DNA of 7,497 nucleotides from JASJGK01 sp033791585. Its GTDB lineage: Bacteria > SAR324 > XYD2-FULL-50-16. Under the pieces are notes generated by a model, which did no database searches, was not told where the DNA came from, and was given only the letters and a program-made list of their open reading frames with translations. This document shows, piece after piece, positions 6,625-7,497 of the stretch. Location of the stretch: the NCBI GenBank assembly GCA_033791585.1, contig JASJGK010000151.1, positions 1-7,497 of the forward strand, read 5' to 3'. The stretch's first letter is position 1; every line of letters starts with the position of its first letter. A program made the position numbers and the translations under genes.

Positions 6625-7032
6625 TTACTCGGTGACCAAGTAATTTTGGTCATCAACATATAGTCTGTCACTGTCAATATATAGCTGAAGCCGCCGAAGG
6701 GCTTCTTCTTTATGTCCTATATCTTCGACTTCTATGGTGAAAAAATCACCACTCCCCCCCCAATCAGTCGGGATGTCGAAAGTATCTAAAACACTAGACA
6801 TCATTTCACTTTGTGTATACTCATGGCCATCGATATTTTTATCAGGTATTCCACGGTAAATAACAGGGGTTTTGTATTGGTCAGGCGAGTTTGTGGGGAT
6901 GTACTCATCCCAATACAACATTAAAAGCAGCAATAGGAATAAAAACAGAAGAATTCCAGGAAGAATAGACACCAGTGTTATTACTTCTCTGGCAGACCAA
7001 TCAATGTCTTTATTAAATTTTTTTCTTTTCAT
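6625..7032 (-). CDS. Single-pass membrane protein, candidate immunity protein for the adjacent toxin
   Basis: This 135-residue protein matches no family I recognise by sequence. It has a basic N-terminus (KRKK, 2-5), one strongly hydrophobic segment at about 18-40 (VITLVSILPGILLFLFLLLLLMLYW), then an acidic soluble domain of about 95 residues. The positive-inside rule puts that domain in the periplasm. Its stop codon is 2 bases from the stop of the convergent LysM/colicin M-like gene. Colicin M acts in the periplasm, and its immunity protein Cmi (about 117 residues) is likewise anchored by one N-terminal helix with a periplasmic domain; many colicin immunity genes also face their toxin gene. 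Topology, size and layout therefore favour immunity, but there is no motif proof. The start is ATG with a weak ribosome binding site (AGAGA) and a separate promoter at 7068-7097. Confidence 0.7.
   Translation of the reverse strand: MKRKKFNKDIDWSAREVITLVSILPGILLFLFLLLLLMLYWDEYIPTNSPDQYKTPVIYRGIPDKNIDGHEYTQSEMMSSVLDTFDIPTDWGGSGDFFTIEVEDIGHKEEALRRLQLYIDSDRLYVDDQNYLVTE
6687..6711 (+). terminator. Weak terminator-like hairpin past the toxin gene
   Basis: GAAGCC (6687-6692) pairs with GGCTTC (6700-6705) around a 7-base loop and is followed by TTCTTTA. It lies inside the opposite-strand immunity candidate, about 65 bases past the toxin stop. If used, the toxin transcript would overlap the 3' part of that gene in antisense. 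The T tract is broken, so the call is weak. Confidence 0.3.
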
Positions 7033-7067
7033 TCTCTGGGCTATCCAAAACTGCTGTGATAGAAGTC

Positions 7068-7097
7068 AGTATATAATATTTCTGTGAAACCTGTCTA
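7068..7097 (-). promoter_or_regulatory. Sigma70-like promoter of the immunity candidate
   Basis: On the minus strand, TAGACA (7097-7092; 5 of 6 to TTGACA) and TATACT (7073-7068; 5 of 6 to TATAAT) are separated by 18 bases. Transcription would begin near 7061, giving a leader of about 29 bases before the ATG at 7032. This makes the immunity candidate independent of the toxin gene, as a constitutive immunity gene should be. Confidence 0.55.
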
Positions 7098-7217
7098 TCA
7101 CGGTATTTGTTATGAGCAATAAATGACACAGTAACTTGTGAATGACTTTAAAGGGGGGGATAGGTTCCATTTAACTTTTTTTGAAAAACTGTGACTGGCG
7201 CATAACTCAAAAACACC
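7098..7217. other. Gene-free stretch
   Basis: No supported gene. Notable items are a run of seven G at 7153-7159 and an A/T-rich patch around 7171-7190. It links the immunity promoter to the palindrome array. Confidence 0.4.
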
Positions 7218-7403
7218 CATTGAAATATCATTTCAATGAAAACCAAGGGTCATTGCAACGGTTCAATAAACCATTGTAACCTTGCTAGGTAAAAGCCTAG
7301 ATGATTTTACTAAAAACAAAACTCATTTTCATTTCAATGAAAATGACCGCTGTTGAAATGGCGTTTCAATGCCATTGAAATGGATTTAACCCTCATTTCA
7401 ATG
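7218..7403. repeat. Array of short palindromes built on CATTTCAATG
   Basis: The decamer CATTTCAATG occurs exactly at 7229-7238, 7330-7339 and 7394-7403, with a variant at 7362-7371. Its complement CATTGAAATG occurs exactly at 7373-7382, with variants at 7218-7227 and 7352-7361. These make perfect hairpins: 7218-7226 with 7230-7238 (9 bp, loop ATC), 7323-7332 with 7337-7346 (10 bp, loop TTCA), and 7373-7382 with 7394-7403 (10 bp, 11-base spacer). The pairings 7353-7358 with 7364-7369 and 7364-7370 with 7374-7380 compete with each other. Between them lie a direct repeat CATTGYAAC (7251-7259, 7272-7280) and CTAGG/CCTAG (7285-7289, 7296-7300). Repeat length and spacing do not fit CRISPR. Confidence 0.75.
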
Positions 7404-7425
7404 AGACCGTTTGCCGCTAGGCTTG

Positions 7426-7449
7426 AATTTTTGCCTACAAGCAAAAATT
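7426..7449. repeat. Perfect 9-bp hairpin with an alternative pairing
   Basis: AATTTTTGC (7426-7434) and GCAAAAATT (7441-7449) pair perfectly around CTACAA. The same region can instead pair TAGGC (7418-7422) with GCCTA (7433-7437). The two foldings share bases 7433-7434 and exclude each other. Confidence 0.5.
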
Positions 7450-7453
7450 GCAA

Positions 7454-7472
7454 AAGGGGCATAACGCCCCTT
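7454..7472 (-). terminator. Terminator-like hairpin for a leftward gene outside the window
   Basis: AAGGGGC (7454-7460) pairs with GCCCCTT (7466-7472) around ATAAC, a 7-bp GC-rich stem. Read on the minus strand, the stem runs into TTTT and then a second T tract (TTTTT) after a 4-base gap, as an intrinsic terminator should; on the plus strand no T run follows. Just upstream on the minus strand, one frame reads S-K-R-K-V-S then TAG (7497-7477), which could be the tail of a gene from the right, but that is too short to call. Confidence 0.5.
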
Positions 7473-7497
7473 GATTCTATGAAACTTTCCTTTTACT

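Noticed and set aside
6872..7087. Plus-strand open frame of 71 codons
   Set aside because: Antisense to the membrane-protein gene and its promoter; no ribosome binding site or domain.
7218..7403. CRISPR array
   Set aside because: Repeats are about 10 bases, occur in both orientations and are unevenly spaced; there are no uniform spacers and no cas genes.
7479..7497. Start of a plus-strand gene (ATG at 7479) at the right edge
   Set aside because: No ribosome binding site and only six codons; the adjacent hairpin reads better as a leftward terminator.

Overview
The window looks like chromosomal DNA of a Gram-negative, lipopolysaccharide-making bacterium, moderately AT-rich. The evidence is an outer-membrane beta-barrel protein, lpxC (lipid A synthesis), a lipoprotein with a clear lipobox, and hemL of the five-carbon haem pathway. 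I cannot fix the class from the sequence alone; proteobacteria or a near relative is a fair guess.

Left part (1-4540) is housekeeping. A strong hairpin terminator (72-104) precedes a porin-like outer-membrane protein (164-1663, GTG start). This is followed on the same strand by hemL (1722-3005). A rhodanese-family lipoprotein (3170-3643) lies on the minus strand, tail-to-tail with hemL. It is divergent from lpxC (3664-4524), with only 20 bases between the two start codons. lpxC ends in a hairpin/T-tract terminator that overlaps its stop codon.

Middle (4541-5149) is a gene-free stretch of about 600 bases. It holds three diverged copies of a unit of roughly 100-118 bases, then two tight hairpins and a good Shine-Dalgarno sequence just ahead of the next gene.

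Right part (5150-7497) is the accessory and most interesting piece. A 490-residue protein with no signal peptide has an unrecognised N-terminal region, a central LysM domain, and a C-terminal segment carrying D449-x-F451-D452-x5-H458-R459. This matches in order and spacing the D-x-Y-D-x5-H-R active-site signature of colicin M-type lipid II-degrading toxins, with F in place of Y. Two bases beyond its stop, on the opposite strand, ends a 135-residue protein with one N-terminal membrane helix and a predicted periplasmic domain. That topology and orientation fit a colicin M-type immunity protein. The immunity candidate has its own sigma70-like promoter (7068-7097). I read the pair as a toxin/immunity module; this is inference from motif, topology and layout.

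The right end (7098-7497) has no supported gene. It carries a dense array of short palindromes built on CATTTCAATG and its complement (7218-7403), then hairpins, one of which looks like a terminator for a leftward gene entering from outside the window. Three different families of short intergenic repeats occur in this single window.
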